From: a virus
Length of the DNA stretch: 64,000 nucleotides
Virus record (IMG/VR): IMGVR_UViG_3300038415_000014
Coordinates: 1-64,000 of that record
Strand: one strand, 5' to 3'
How positions within the stretch are numbered: position 1 is the stretch's first letter; every line of letters starts with the position of its first letter. Positions 6,008 through 13,723 of this stretch are shown in pieces. The translations under genes were made by a program, and so were the position numbers. Below the pieces are notes generated by a model, which saw only the letters and a program-made list of their open reading frames with translations, did not search any database and had not been told where the DNA came from.

Positions 6008-7723
6008 CTAAACAATTGAGAACTTGGCAGACAACTCAGACTTCAAGTCAGCCCACATCGAGTTCTGAACCTCTCCGCGCCGACCCATCATCTTCTTTCG
6101 GATGTTACTCAACTGAGTTGGGGCAAGGCTTCGAATCCTACCTTCCTTCCAACGAGTAAAGATGTCCAAACAGAAGTCTTTTTCTAGGCCGTTTTTGCTG
6201 GAGTACAGCTTGAAGGTCGCTTGGACATCAAAGTCCAAGTCCTGACTCATCTTCTCGAAGACACGCATACCACTAGTGGCCCTGACTAAAGCGGCGACCT
6301 CGTCGACCTCTTCTTCAACCAGGGCTAGGACCCTCTTGTCCTTGACAGATACTAGTCTCCCAAACTCGTCTACCGTGTCCTTGCCAAGCAAATCAGAGTC
6401 TAAGATGGAATCATCCGCGGCTCGTAGCATGGATACCTTGACGCCAGCGATGTCCCGTATGGAATTCAACTTGTAAAGTTCTTCAATTATGGTGGGTACC
6501 CTACGAATGTCCCCAGTAGCTACCTGATTTACGAATGCACAGACCTGGGCTGCCGCATGCTGGTCAGCATCATCTGAGTTGGTCAGGTCTGGGTAAAAGT
6601 CTAGGTTCAGAGCATTGGCCAGAGCCGAGGACCCGTCCTGAATCAATTCAATGAAGTGATCACCCTCAAGTGCATCCCGTACAATGGTGACCTGAGAATC
6701 GAAAAATCCCTTCTGCTTCTCGATACCAGTCTCGATGATGCCCCTTAAGTGACGATAGGGGCTTGCTGTCTCAAGCTCAAAACGATAGTCCGCATTGATC
6801 TGAGCTTTGCCAGCGTCACACTTCTTAACTACGATAGCCAATAGGCTATCGCGCTTCTGGGACGCGGACTCCCAAGAACGAGAGATAACCTCCTTGGCTG
6901 GACCAAATTGAGCTACCTTGTTGAGAAGCCCAAGATACTTGTCCAGAACCTTGAACCTATCCTCCGTCTTGCGCTTGGCCATGATGGCCGACACGACTGC
7001 TGCCAAGCCCTTGCCTGCCACCTGCTGCTTTGCCTGGATGGGCTTTAGAAACTTGATGACCTCGTAAATAGCAATGAGGGCTTGCTGAGAGGCTTGGATG
7101 GTGGCGTTCTTCACCCCAAGGTGGCTACAGATATGGAGCACCTCTTTCAAGGATTCCATGTAGTCCTTCGGGTCGAGGTCTGATTCACCACCAGCAATAC
7201 TGGTAATGATCCTTCTAACTTTGCTCTCAGTCTGGAAGACACCCTCAACACTCTCTAGGGTTTCTCCCTCTGATACCTCGCCGCGCTCTTTCTTCTTGAG
7301 GAGATTGAGCTGGGCTACCAGCTTCTTTCTTAGGATCTCAGGCCCTTCGTAGCCATCAATCTGCAAGTAGTTGTAGATACACTCGCTTCCAACCGTTAAT
7401 GGCTTGCCCGTGATTCGATTCTTGATTGGGAAACGATACTTGATAGGAGTCTTGTCACAAAGCTCGCAGGAACCACCCTCACACTTGTAGGGGAGGCCGT
7501 TGTCCTCCCACTCCATCATCGCTTCTTCGATGTCCGGGGACGAGGAGTTCTTTAGGAGGCGCTCTCTGATCTTAGGCCAGTAGGCGCTACTTCGACCCCT
7601 ACTCCCAATCGCTTGCCCGTTGTCTAAGTCCTTTATTGCATCAAGAACCTCAGACTCATCGTCAAGGCCTTCGACGTCGATAGGCGCCTTCCTTCTTTTG
7701 GAAACTGCATAAATCCAAAACAC
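6008..7723 (-). CDS. Large unknown protein with an N-terminal zinc-ribbon
   Basis: Start chosen at GTG 7721-7723 because AAGGAGAG lies five bases upstream; an in-frame TTG at 7780 has no binding site. The product is 571 residues. Near residues 80-115 a cysteine set (C-x4-C-x2-C, then an R-F-P-x-K-N-R segment, then G-S-E-C-I-Y-N-Y) forms a zinc ribbon I have seen in many large-phage proteins of unknown role. The rest is mostly helical with charged stretches (LLKKKERGEVSEG, EEEVDEVAALVRATSG) and a basic C-terminal segment (LSNIRKKMMGRRGEVQ). No ATPase or nuclease motif is seen. It could be a single-strand DNA or RNA binding scaffold. The 74 bases before its start hold only its leader. Confidence 0.8.
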   Translation of the reverse strand: MFWIYAVSKRRKAPIDVEGLDDESEVLDAIKDLDNGQAIGSRGRSSAYWPKIRERLLKNSSSPDIEEAMMEWEDNGLPYKCEGGSCELCDKTPIKYRFPIKNRITGKPLTVGSECIYNYLQIDGYEGPEILRKKLVAQLNLLKKKERGEVSEGETLESVEGVFQTESKVRRIITSIAGGESDLDPKDYMESLKEVLHICSHLGVKNATIQASQQALIAIYEVIKFLKPIQAKQQVAGKGLAAVVSAIMAKRKTEDRFKVLDKYLGLLNKVAQFGPAKEVISRSWESASQKRDSLLAIVVKKCDAGKAQINADYRFELETASPYRHLRGIIETGIEKQKGFFDSQVTIVRDALEGDHFIELIQDGSSALANALNLDFYPDLTNSDDADQHAAAQVCAFVNQVATGDIRRVPTIIEELYKLNSIRDIAGVKVSMLRAADDSILDSDLLGKDTVDEFGRLVSVKDKRVLALVEEEVDEVAALVRATSGMRVFEKMSQDLDFDVQATFKLYSSKNGLEKDFCLDIFTRWKEGRIRSLAPTQLSNIRKKMMGRRGEVQNSMWADLKSELSAKFSIV

Positions 7724-7797
7724 GAGGACTCTCCTTGGACCCGTTACCCCTGACCAGCGAGCGCCAGAGATTACTACCAAGGACAGCCAATAAGAGA

Positions 7798-8151
7798 TTA
7801 CTCAAACTGACGAGCCCAATAGGGATCTTTGTTCCCTCTGAACATCCTCTGTGTTCTTGGCGCAGCTTGCATGAGAGAGATTGGTACCTTGGCGGTCTTA
7901 TTCGGCATTCGAACCAAGAAACCATCTTGATGCTTGCCAACTACGCCACGCCCACTCACGAGTAGTGCATCAAGCAATGGAGAGACATCCTTGTTGATGT
8001 TGAAGCGGCAAAACTCAATAATCCCAAGTTGGAACCTATCGAATACCTCGATATTCGAGAACATGAAGTCAATCAAAGTTGCTACCTCGATGACGTCCTT
8101 GATTAAATAGCGATCAGACTGCCCCTGAGTACCCACTGCGAAGTAGCCCAT
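7798..8151 (-). CDS. Unknown 117-residue protein
   Basis: The start ATG at 8149-8151 lies two bases after the TAA of the upstream gene (GGATAATTATG), a junction type seen repeatedly in this genome; a longer frame to 8238 overlaps that gene and is unlikely. The protein begins MGYFAVGTQGQSDRYLIKDV and is a compact mix of strands and helices (TLIDFMFSNIEVFDRFQLG), ending in a basic region (PISLMQAAPRTQRMFRGNK). There are no cysteine clusters, membrane segments or recognised motifs. It follows a gene whose product ends in the RYERI motif. Function unknown. Confidence 0.7.
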   Translation of the reverse strand: MGYFAVGTQGQSDRYLIKDVIEVATLIDFMFSNIEVFDRFQLGIIEFCRFNINKDVSPLLDALLVSGRGVVGKHQDGFLVRMPNKTAKVPISLMQAAPRTQRMFRGNKDPYWARQFE

Positions 8152-8153
8152 AA

Positions 8154-8588
8154 TTATCCCCGACAGTTGGCCATGATCCGTTCGTACCGGCTTGGTACAT
8201 ATATGGGATCTCGTACCAACGAAGTACCGGAATGCCACTCAAGTGGGATGTCAATGGGGAACATGCCCTTGGCTACAATCTCGGCTCGAATCTCTTCCAC
8301 TGGAACCAATGTAAATAGAGTGTCAAAGTAGCGGTCATCTTCTGAGAAGAAGCACGAGAAGAAGACCTCACCTTGATTTCGAAACCTAGCAGCCCACCCG
8401 GGGCCGCTAGATTCGTGGGTGCAATACTTGGGCTCGTCATACAAGAGCCAGTTGGTGGCCACGCCCTCAAGTAGCTGCTTGGCCATCTGCTCACTAGTAC
8501 CGAGGTCAGGGCAAGACATTATGACCTTCTGGCCCTTGATCGCCAGTTGGATGGCTTCGTGCAGTACTCTGGCTCGGTTCAGGCCCAT
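8154..8588 (-). CDS. Unknown 144-residue protein with C-terminal RYERI motif
   Basis: Starts with ATG two bases after the upstream TAG. The N-terminal half resembles a Rossmann-like alpha/beta unit (RARVLHEAIQLAIKGQKVIM, then SCPDLGTSEQMAKQLLEG), similar in feel to the start of P-loop proteins but without a GKT motif. It ends IYVPSRYERIMANCRG. The RecA-like ATPase at 10809-11462 ends KIPTRYERILRGRD, so the two unrelated proteins share a P-[ST]-R-Y-E-R-I tail, suggesting a common binding partner. No other motif is recognised. Function unknown. Confidence 0.75.
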   Translation of the reverse strand: MGLNRARVLHEAIQLAIKGQKVIMSCPDLGTSEQMAKQLLEGVATNWLLYDEPKYCTHESSGPGWAARFRNQGEVFFSCFFSEDDRYFDTLFTLVPVEEIRAEIVAKGMFPIDIPLEWHSGTSLVRDPIYVPSRYERIMANCRG

Positions 8589-8590
8589 GG

Positions 8591-9067
8591 CTACTTACCC
8601 AATATGGCTGACTTGATTGTGTTTCGGAAGATGTCAGATAGTTCAGGAGGGATGTTGAACCGCTTCTCGTTCAAGGTGATGCTACGAAAGATGTCCCCAT
8701 CCGCGTGACGCTGGGTGGCAGCCCACCAGTCAAAGAGCATCTCAACTAGGTCTACCAAAGTCATCCCCCGGATGCCGTTTTCGAAGTGCTCTGGGTGGTG
8801 AAAATTATAGGAGTAATGATGATCAAGAGCGGGCTTCATCTCAACTAAGTACTGCTTGTATTCCTCGCTCCCGTAGGTGGTTCCTTTGAGCTTAGATGTA
8901 TACTCGGTGAATATTTTTACCTCTTCCTCAGAGAACTTCGACTGGTCATGAACATCACCACGCTTTAGTAGCTCAGTAGCAAACTGTCTAAGAAGCACTC
9001 GAACTAGATTGATGTGCTTCTGAGTCTCGGCGTTGGTCTTTAGCTCTTCGATAGTAAGTTCAGGCAT
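8591..9067 (-). CDS. DUF5662 family protein
   Basis: A 158-residue protein with the conserved layout I know from DUF5662: VHDQSKFSEEE near residue 40, an ALDHHY-x-x-N-x-HHPEH segment near residue 80, then MTLVDLVEMLFDWWAATQRH. The many histidines and acids suggest a metal-binding helical fold akin to HD-type proteins, but no reaction has been assigned to my knowledge. It was probably once directly coupled to thyX, because the thyX stop region carries a near copy of this gene's start sequence; an HNH endonuclease gene now separates them and overlaps its start by eight bases. Such proteins are common in phages. Confidence 0.8.
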   Translation of the reverse strand: MPELTIEELKTNAETQKHINLVRVLLRQFATELLKRGDVHDQSKFSEEEVKIFTEYTSKLKGTTYGSEEYKQYLVEMKPALDHHYSYNFHHPEHFENGIRGMTLVDLVEMLFDWWAATQRHADGDIFRSITLNEKRFNIPPELSDIFRNTIKSAILGK

Positions 9068-9073
9068 GCTTCA
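9060..9073. repeat. Direct repeat flanking an HNH gene, left copy
   Basis: Plus-strand sequence TCAGGCATGCTTCA. It matches TTAGGCATGGTTCA at 9812-9825 at 12 of 14 positions. On the coding strand the left copy spans the end of the HNH gene and the start codon of the DUF5662 gene; the right copy is the end of thyX. The pair brackets the endonuclease gene exactly, which suggests a duplicated gene junction. Confidence 0.5.
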
Positions 9074-9800
9074 ACCTACTGCTTCCCTTTACCCAATTAC
9101 AATTGAAACACATTACTGAATAGCCAGGGGGGTACCCTAACCCCTTCAGATATTCATACAAGCGCCAACCGCTATACGGACAGTTCCTACCTAGCTTACA
9201 CGGTTCAGTGTGATCCAGAGTCAGAACATCCAAGTCCCCTTCACACTTATGGCAGAAAGAGCATGAGGCTCCTCCGTAGTGGTTGAAGGTCTCAAGTTTT
9301 AGGAGCCCCCTACGTTCACGCTCTCGTGCAGCTCTACCACCAACCAAACCCTGTTGGCGACGCCTAACAAACTGATCCCTCATGTTGCAATTGCGGCATA
9401 AAATTCGATAAGTACTCGGAAACCCCTCAGCCACAATAATATTAAAAACACTTCGTCCTGTTTCCCTACGCTGAATGTTACCCCACCCGCCAACATGATC
9501 AATTGTTAGAACATCCAAGTTTGGCTCTCTACAGATACAACAATGGTCCCCGTAAGCTTCAAGTACACGTGTTTTCAACTTTTGCATACTTGCTCTTGTA
9601 GCAAGTTTATGATATTCTGGTTTTTCAGCATAACTACGTGCAGATCTAGCTCTAACCTTATCTGGATTCCTATCCTTCCAAGCGTCACTATTACTACGTT
9701 GTTTGTTTCGATGGGCCTCCGGGTCACGCTTTTTTCTTTCATAGTAGAAGCGTTTGCATTTCTCTCTGTTGTACTCAGAAGTTGAAGAGATATAAGTCAT
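9060..9800 (-). CDS. HNH homing endonuclease with two tandem HNH units
   Basis: A 246-residue protein with a basic N-terminal arm (residues 1-70, rich in Arg, Lys and Asn) and two HNH-like units. The first has C-C-I-C, then LDVLTIDHVGG, then ILCRNCNM. The second has CSFCHKC, then LDVLTLDHTEPC, then VMCFNCNW. Each contains two zinc CxxC pairs and the catalytic D-H. The gene sits between thyX and the DUF5662 gene and overlaps the latter by eight bases. A 14-base imperfect direct repeat (9060-9073 and 9812-9825) brackets it, consistent with insertion at a former stop/start overlap. It is free-standing, with no intron signals. Confidence 0.85.
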   Translation of the reverse strand: MTYISSTSEYNREKCKRFYYERKKRDPEAHRNKQRSNSDAWKDRNPDKVRARSARSYAEKPEYHKLATRASMQKLKTRVLEAYGDHCCICREPNLDVLTIDHVGGWGNIQRRETGRSVFNIIVAEGFPSTYRILCRNCNMRDQFVRRRQQGLVGGRAARERERRGLLKLETFNHYGGASCSFCHKCEGDLDVLTLDHTEPCKLGRNCPYSGWRLYEYLKGLGYPPGYSVMCFNCNWVKGSSRLKHA

Positions 9801-9811
9801 CTTTTACACAC

Positions 9812-9825
9812 TTAGGCATGGTTCA
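9812..9825. repeat. Direct repeat flanking an HNH gene, right copy
   Basis: Plus-strand sequence TTAGGCATGGTTCA, the last codons and stop of thyX. It is a near copy (12 of 14) of 9060-9073, which covers the start of the DUF5662 gene on the other side of the HNH gene. Confidence 0.5.
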
Positions 9826-10822
9826 CATCGATCTTGGGTACGGCGGCTTGCGCGTCTTCTAGGAAGAACTCGAAGGACTTGGGCTCAGGGAGCACAAATG
9901 AGGTCTTCAAGTACTTGCTCTCATCGAAGGACCCGAGTAGCTCATCAGCTTCCCGTTTGGTCATCCCGAACTCGGTTTGCATCTGTTCTACAGATATACC
10001 CGAGGTTATACCATTTGACCCCATCCCAATAGGTGTGATCCCAGTGGTTGTTTTGGTTAACATCTTGCAGAGAACCAGCATCTCTTGCCGGCTGAAGGTG
10101 TGAGCCTTGAAGTCGTAGTCAGCCCAAGCCGAGAACAAGGCTGGCCACCCGCGCTCCAAGATACCGGCGATGACATTGGCGAAGACCCGGATCTCCCACT
10201 GGGCATGGGGGTCGCACCGGAGCGACAAGAAGTGCATCAGGTTGTGTCCGTCGATCTTCCAGCGCCACTGGGTGTACGTCGACAACGGAAGGTCGATTCT
10301 AGCCAGCTCGCGCGCCACATCCTCGGCAATGAGCCACTCATAGGTCTCTTGAACCCGGTCCCGTACATCGCCCCAACGATGTACAGCCTGGCTATGAAGT
10401 GCTAGATCTTCACTTTCAGATCTCCCCTGCTTGTTGCTCTGGGATTGCTTGGAGAAGTGCTCAGCTTCAGGGGTGTGGAAGAGCATCGGAAGGATGCTGT
10501 ATCGGCCACTCACCTCATTGATTGAGGCCGTTCGGTGGCGGACCCACTGGCGCGCGACGAAGATCGGCATAGAACAGTGGAAGTGGAACTCCACGAACTC
10601 GAATGGGCTCGTATGCTTGTGGCGCCGGAGGTACCGAATCAGCCCAGTGTCATTACTGGTAGCCTTGGTCCCATGCCCGTAGCTGGTCCGCGCGCAGGTG
10701 GGGACAGTAGGATCGGTCCCCATGTAGTCCATCAAGGCAACGAACCCGTGGTCAAGAACTGGGAAGTAATCGCCCAAAAGGGCTTCAGCGGTCTCGGAAG
10801 TAGGGCGTTTAGTCTCTGCCAC
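9812..10822 (-). CDS. thyX: Flavin-dependent thymidylate synthase ThyX
   Basis: The 336-residue protein contains the ThyX signature RHRTASINEVSGRY (residues 95-108), matching R-H-R-x2-S-x-N-E-x-S-x-R-Y exactly. ThyX makes dTMP from dUMP using methylenetetrahydrofolate, FAD and NADPH. The start is set at GTG 10820-10822, six bases after AAAGGA; it overlaps the RecA-like gene by 14 bases. A longer frame reading to 10915 lies entirely inside that gene. The protein is longer than many bacterial ThyX (about 220-250), with an extra C-terminal region (about 245-336) containing a helical segment, QMQTEFGMTKREADELLGSF. It supplies dTMP for phage replication, together with the neighbouring nucleotide-metabolism remnant. 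Confidence 0.95.
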   Translation of the reverse strand: MAETKRPTSETAEALLGDYFPVLDHGFVALMDYMGTDPTVPTCARTSYGHGTKATSNDTGLIRYLRRHKHTSPFEFVEFHFHCSMPIFVARQWVRHRTASINEVSGRYSILPMLFHTPEAEHFSKQSQSNKQGRSESEDLALHSQAVHRWGDVRDRVQETYEWLIAEDVARELARIDLPLSTYTQWRWKIDGHNLMHFLSLRCDPHAQWEIRVFANVIAGILERGWPALFSAWADYDFKAHTFSRQEMLVLCKMLTKTTTGITPIGMGSNGITSGISVEQMQTEFGMTKREADELLGSFDESKYLKTSFVLPEPKSFEFFLEDAQAAVPKIDVNHA

Positions 10823-11462
10823 GGAGTATCCTTTCGTATCTGGTTGGGATCTTTGACCTATCATAGTCTTCCATGTCGATAGGTCGTATCTCGCAGGATA
10901 CACCGGGAACTCCATATCTTGACTTGATCAATTCTACTCGATAGCTTTGGTCCAGCTTTGAGATCCCTAGTGCAATGCTAGACCTCTGGTGTGTTGAATC
11001 AGAAGAAGTCAGGCTGGGACCCATCCTCCTTGACTGATAAGTACCCACTACAGCAGTTTGACCGAAGTCCAGTCTGAACATTCCCTCTAACTGGCGCGCT
11101 TGAGCCGCTACCTCATCGCTCCTGAAGTCTGGGGTCATATGAGTTAGAGAGTCTAAGACCAACAAGTCTGTCTTGTCCCGCTTACCAGGGTGCAATAAGT
11201 TCGCAACACGCCTTGTCACATCTTCCAAAGAGGTTACTTCTCGTACAGGGTAATCAGATCTGAACTCCCCCTCTGTGGTGAAGTACACGACCTTGAGCCC
11301 TTTCTTGTGAGCCCTTTCACAGCACTTTCTCAAGACCTGAGTCTTTCCACTACCAGGAGCCCCAGAGAGCAAAGTTAATGCCCCACGTGGGAACCCCCTA
11401 CAATCATGGCCCGAGGCTAGCATACTGTCTAGAACTGGAAACCCAGTGGTTACGAAGGACAT
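10809..11462 (-). CDS. RecA-superfamily ATPase (UvsX/Sak4-like)
   Basis: A 217-residue RecA-fold protein: TTGFPVLDSML near the N-terminus (the RecA core entry), Walker A GAPGSGKT (about 34-41), and Walker B DLLVLDSL near residue 107. It is much smaller than RecA or UvsX and close to Sak4-type single-strand annealing ATPases and KaiC-like cores, so it is probably a recombination mediator for phage DNA repair or replication. The N-terminal oligomerisation and C-terminal domains of RecA are missing. It ends KIPTRYERILRGRD, sharing the tail motif with 8154-8588. The ATG at 11460-11462 overlaps the stop of the nucleotidase frame as TGATG; GTG at 11465 is an alternative. Confidence 0.85.
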   Translation of the reverse strand: MSFVTTGFPVLDSMLASGHDCRGFPRGALTLLSGAPGSGKTQVLRKCCERAHKKGLKVVYFTTEGEFRSDYPVREVTSLEDVTRRVANLLHPGKRDKTDLLVLDSLTHMTPDFRSDEVAAQARQLEGMFRLDFGQTAVVGTYQSRRMGPSLTSSDSTHQRSSIALGISKLDQSYRVELIKSRYGVPGVSCEIRPIDMEDYDRSKIPTRYERILRGRD

Positions 11463-12027
11463 CACAGACCCGACTTGACCCGTTCAATGACTTCACCCCA
11501 TGAGTGAACTCTCAAGTCGTCGTACCCAAAGCCTCTCGTAGCCCTGGTGTTCCACAGCATGGGGTTCATACCGGGATTACCTTCAGACCAGCTCAGAACG
11601 TTGTCCAGGTTGTCATCCAAGAACCACTTACCGGCTACTGCATACTTTGAACTGGCGAAGTGGACATCCCCTTCGGCATTTCAAACTCCCGCTCAAGCCA
11701 AGCGTACCTCTCATCGAACCACCCACTATGGAATGGCCAGGTCACCGCCAACACCTTGACCAAGCCCTGCAGCTCACGAATTGCTTCTTTGGCCCCTGGT
11801 AATACTTGAAGGGATGAGCAGAACCCAGGGGTGCTCAGTATCTGAAAAGCCCGCTTCTTTTGCTCCTCATCCAACACACAGAAGTAATCCCAGACCTTAA
11901 AGTCATCGGGTGTGTACTCTTTCCCAGAGACGTAGTTGATGATGTTCAGGACTTGTGGCCTAAGGTCAGCCAGAACGTCACCTACATCAACAAGGAATCT
12001 CCGATTCACTAGCGGTACCGATGGCAT
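11462..12027 (-). pseudogene. HAD-family 5'(3')-deoxyribonucleotidase, broken by one -1 frameshift
   Basis: The first frame (ATG 12025-12027, 130 codons to TAG at 11635) encodes the HAD nucleophile region FLVDVGDVLADL and the cap and core up to WLEREFEMPKG, then runs into an unrelated tail. In the -1 frame the sequence continues at once as VHFASSKYAVAGKWFLDDNL, then LSWSEGNPGMNPMLWN, ending at TGA 11462-11464. This supplies HAD motif III (Lys in SSK) and motif IV (LDDN-x-DNV). Joined, the protein would be about 185-190 residues, normal for this family. The shift is at the GGGG run 11668-11671. The TGA of the restored frame overlaps the RecA-like start (TGATG), as expected for the ancestral gene. 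It is either a real mutation, a sequencing error, or less likely programmed frameshifting. Confidence 0.85.
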
Positions 12028-12047
12028 TCCCCTCTTACACCGGGAAA

Positions 12048-12293
12048 TCAGTCCCTGTCACGCGCTTCAGCAATATTCTGCATCACTCTGGAGTAACGAT
12101 CCGTTCCGGTCTTCCACCCGTCGATCCGGTGTTCGATGGCCGCTCGAATCTGATCCTGCTCTCCCAAAGTCCGAGCGCGCTTGTAAAGCATGCGGAACCC
12201 ATCCGCCTCTTGCTTGTTGAGTAAACCAGACCTCTCGTAAGCAGAAACCGCGATAACGTAGCTATTCTTCCGTTTCCGAAGGATGCTGCTCAC
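12048..12293 (-). CDS. Unknown small protein, start uncertain
   Basis: The frame is open from 12431, but the first part overlaps the gene at 12262-12543, so a GTG at 12291-12293 is the likely start; ATG at 12191 is a fallback. The plausible coding part reads SYVIAVSAYERSGLLNKQEA, then FRMLYKRARTLGEQDQIRAA, then RIDGWKTGTDRYSRVMQNI and ends AEARDRD. It is a short helical, charged protein of about 81 residues. No motif is recognised. It lies 20 bases before the nucleotidase gene. The start assignment is weak because no strong ribosome binding site is seen. Confidence 0.5.
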   Translation of the reverse strand: MSSILRKRKNSYVIAVSAYERSGLLNKQEADGFRMLYKRARTLGEQDQIRAAIEHRIDGWKTGTDRYSRVMQNIAEARDRD

Positions 12294-12543
12294 TATCCGA
12301 TGGTAGCGTAAGTCCGTAGAGGGGTCCACCCCCAAACATAGCTTGATCCGGAGGAATTGCTTCGAGTTCGTCCAACCGGTGGTACTCAAGGACCTTGACT
12401 TCCAGGCGTTCAAGCTCGCTAAGGAACCCATCTAAGTCGTCAATGACCCTGCTGAAAACATCGGTCCCTTCACCAATGGTCAGTGAGCGCGAGGGGAGGA
12501 TCACCTCATCCTTGGATTGGACTTTGAAAGAAAAAAACGGCAT
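12262..12543 (-). CDS. Unknown 93-residue acidic protein
   Basis: The ATG overlaps the stop of the upstream gene as TGATG, so translation is probably coupled. The sequence starts MPFFSFKVQSKDEVILPSRS and contains an acidic helix (DVFSRVIDDLDGFLSELERL) then EVKVLEYHRLDELEAIPPDQ, ending in a disordered tail (SDSEQHPSETEE). This may be a coiled-coil or dimer-forming adaptor; no enzyme motif is present. Function unknown. Confidence 0.7.
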   Translation of the reverse strand: MPFFSFKVQSKDEVILPSRSLTIGEGTDVFSRVIDDLDGFLSELERLEVKVLEYHRLDELEAIPPDQAMFGGGPLYGLTLPSDSEQHPSETEE

Positions 12544-13715
12544 CAGATCACCTCAACGCTGACTCCGGAAGTGAAATCCCCCGTGATTGGGACAATGTCA
12601 ATGTAATCCCAGCAAGCGTGCAAGATTACCTCTGCGGCCGACTCGACCGTCCACCGGTCGTGTACCTCTCGGTGGTTTGTCCCGATCTTCTCATCATCGA
12701 GTTCCAAGTACCCGGATTGACGGAACAAGTGAATAGCCAAGTTGGATGGGCCAGGAGCCGCGAATACTCGACAACCCTGGTCCAACATAGCTCGCGCGAG
12801 GTTGGGCTCACAGAACCACATCCCACCCACCCCGTGGTCTTCCAGGGCTTCATCCAAGGTCATTGCTGGCCCTGCTGTCTCCCGTGAAGTGGCTTCCTGC
12901 AAGAGGGTGCTGACTATCGACTTAGTCCAAGAAGACGTCACAGCAGCCAATGTGGCAGTCAGATGGTCATACTTTGGGTTGGTCGAGAGCATGTCCGAGA
13001 TCATTCTACGGACTCGGCTCCAGAGGATGATCTTGATGGGAGTGCAAGACTCACTCATTGATCCCCCTACTGGGAAATAACTTAGCAAAGACAGTGACTT
13101 ACCAGCTGAGTTTCTAAAAGCCGAGCCTATCAAGTTTTGGACCGCTTGCGAGATATCCCTTCGACCTACCCTCGACAACACCTGGGTTCTTCGGTCACCA
13201 TCCTCCCGTTGAAGCTCAGTCTGGTTCAGCCGCGCAAGGACCTGATGGCGGACCCTCTTCTCTCGGTCATTCTCAAAGGCCCAGTAGGTCAAGAAGGCCT
13301 CGACATCAGGTCTGATCCTCCATCCTCGCTCGACCAGGCTACCGCTCTCGCGCGGTATGGAGCCGGCTTGGTAAAGGCTATCCTCAGAGATCTTGGCTAT
13401 AGCTTTTCCGGTATCCGTGGATACCAATAAGATTCCGTCACCCAGTTGCTCGAACTCGTCAGCGAGGTATTCAGCCACCTCCCCAATCTCATCGTGTGGG
13501 TAGATCTCGTGGAGTACGCTTTGCAGCCGTTGTCGGTCAACCTTGACTGACCTATCCAACTCGGGTTCCGCCTGGGCATCGAGGAAGACCTGGCGTATCT
13601 GCTCACTATCAGGGATAAGCAGACGAATCGACTTCAGCAAGCTTGAGTCTGGTCTAGCTGAACTAAGAACCTCGACTTCAAGACTTGCTGAATCTGATAG
13701 GACTAGATTGGGCAT
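12543..13715 (-). CDS. Unknown 390-residue protein
   Basis: Begins MPNLVLSDSASLEVEVLSSA, eight bases after the stop of the Ycf46-like ATPase gene. It has a mixed alpha/beta first part, an arginine-rich central region (EKRVRHQVLARLNQTELQRE, then RRTQVLSRVGRRD), a Gly/Ser loop, and a C-terminal part with GVGGMWFCEPNLARAMLDQG and HACWDYIDIVPITGDF. No recognised catalytic motif. It directly follows the Ycf46-like ATPase and precedes small unknown genes, so it may be a partner or substrate of the ATPase; that is inference from position only. Confidence 0.75.
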   Translation of the reverse strand: MPNLVLSDSASLEVEVLSSARPDSSLLKSIRLLIPDSEQIRQVFLDAQAEPELDRSVKVDRQRLQSVLHEIYPHDEIGEVAEYLADEFEQLGDGILLVSTDTGKAIAKISEDSLYQAGSIPRESGSLVERGWRIRPDVEAFLTYWAFENDREKRVRHQVLARLNQTELQREDGDRRTQVLSRVGRRDISQAVQNLIGSAFRNSAGKSLSLLSYFPVGGSMSESCTPIKIILWSRVRRMISDMLSTNPKYDHLTATLAAVTSSWTKSIVSTLLQEATSRETAGPAMTLDEALEDHGVGGMWFCEPNLARAMLDQGCRVFAAPGPSNLAIHLFRQSGYLELDDEKIGTNHREVHDRWTVESAAEVILHACWDYIDIVPITGDFTSGVSVEVI

Positions 13716-13723
13716 GCAGACTA

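Noticed and set aside
11660-11680. Programmed -1 frameshifting in the nucleotidase gene
   Set aside because: The site AAGGGGA does not fit the X-XXY-YYZ slippery pattern and no downstream stimulatory hairpin is evident. A single missing G is a simpler explanation, though it cannot be excluded.
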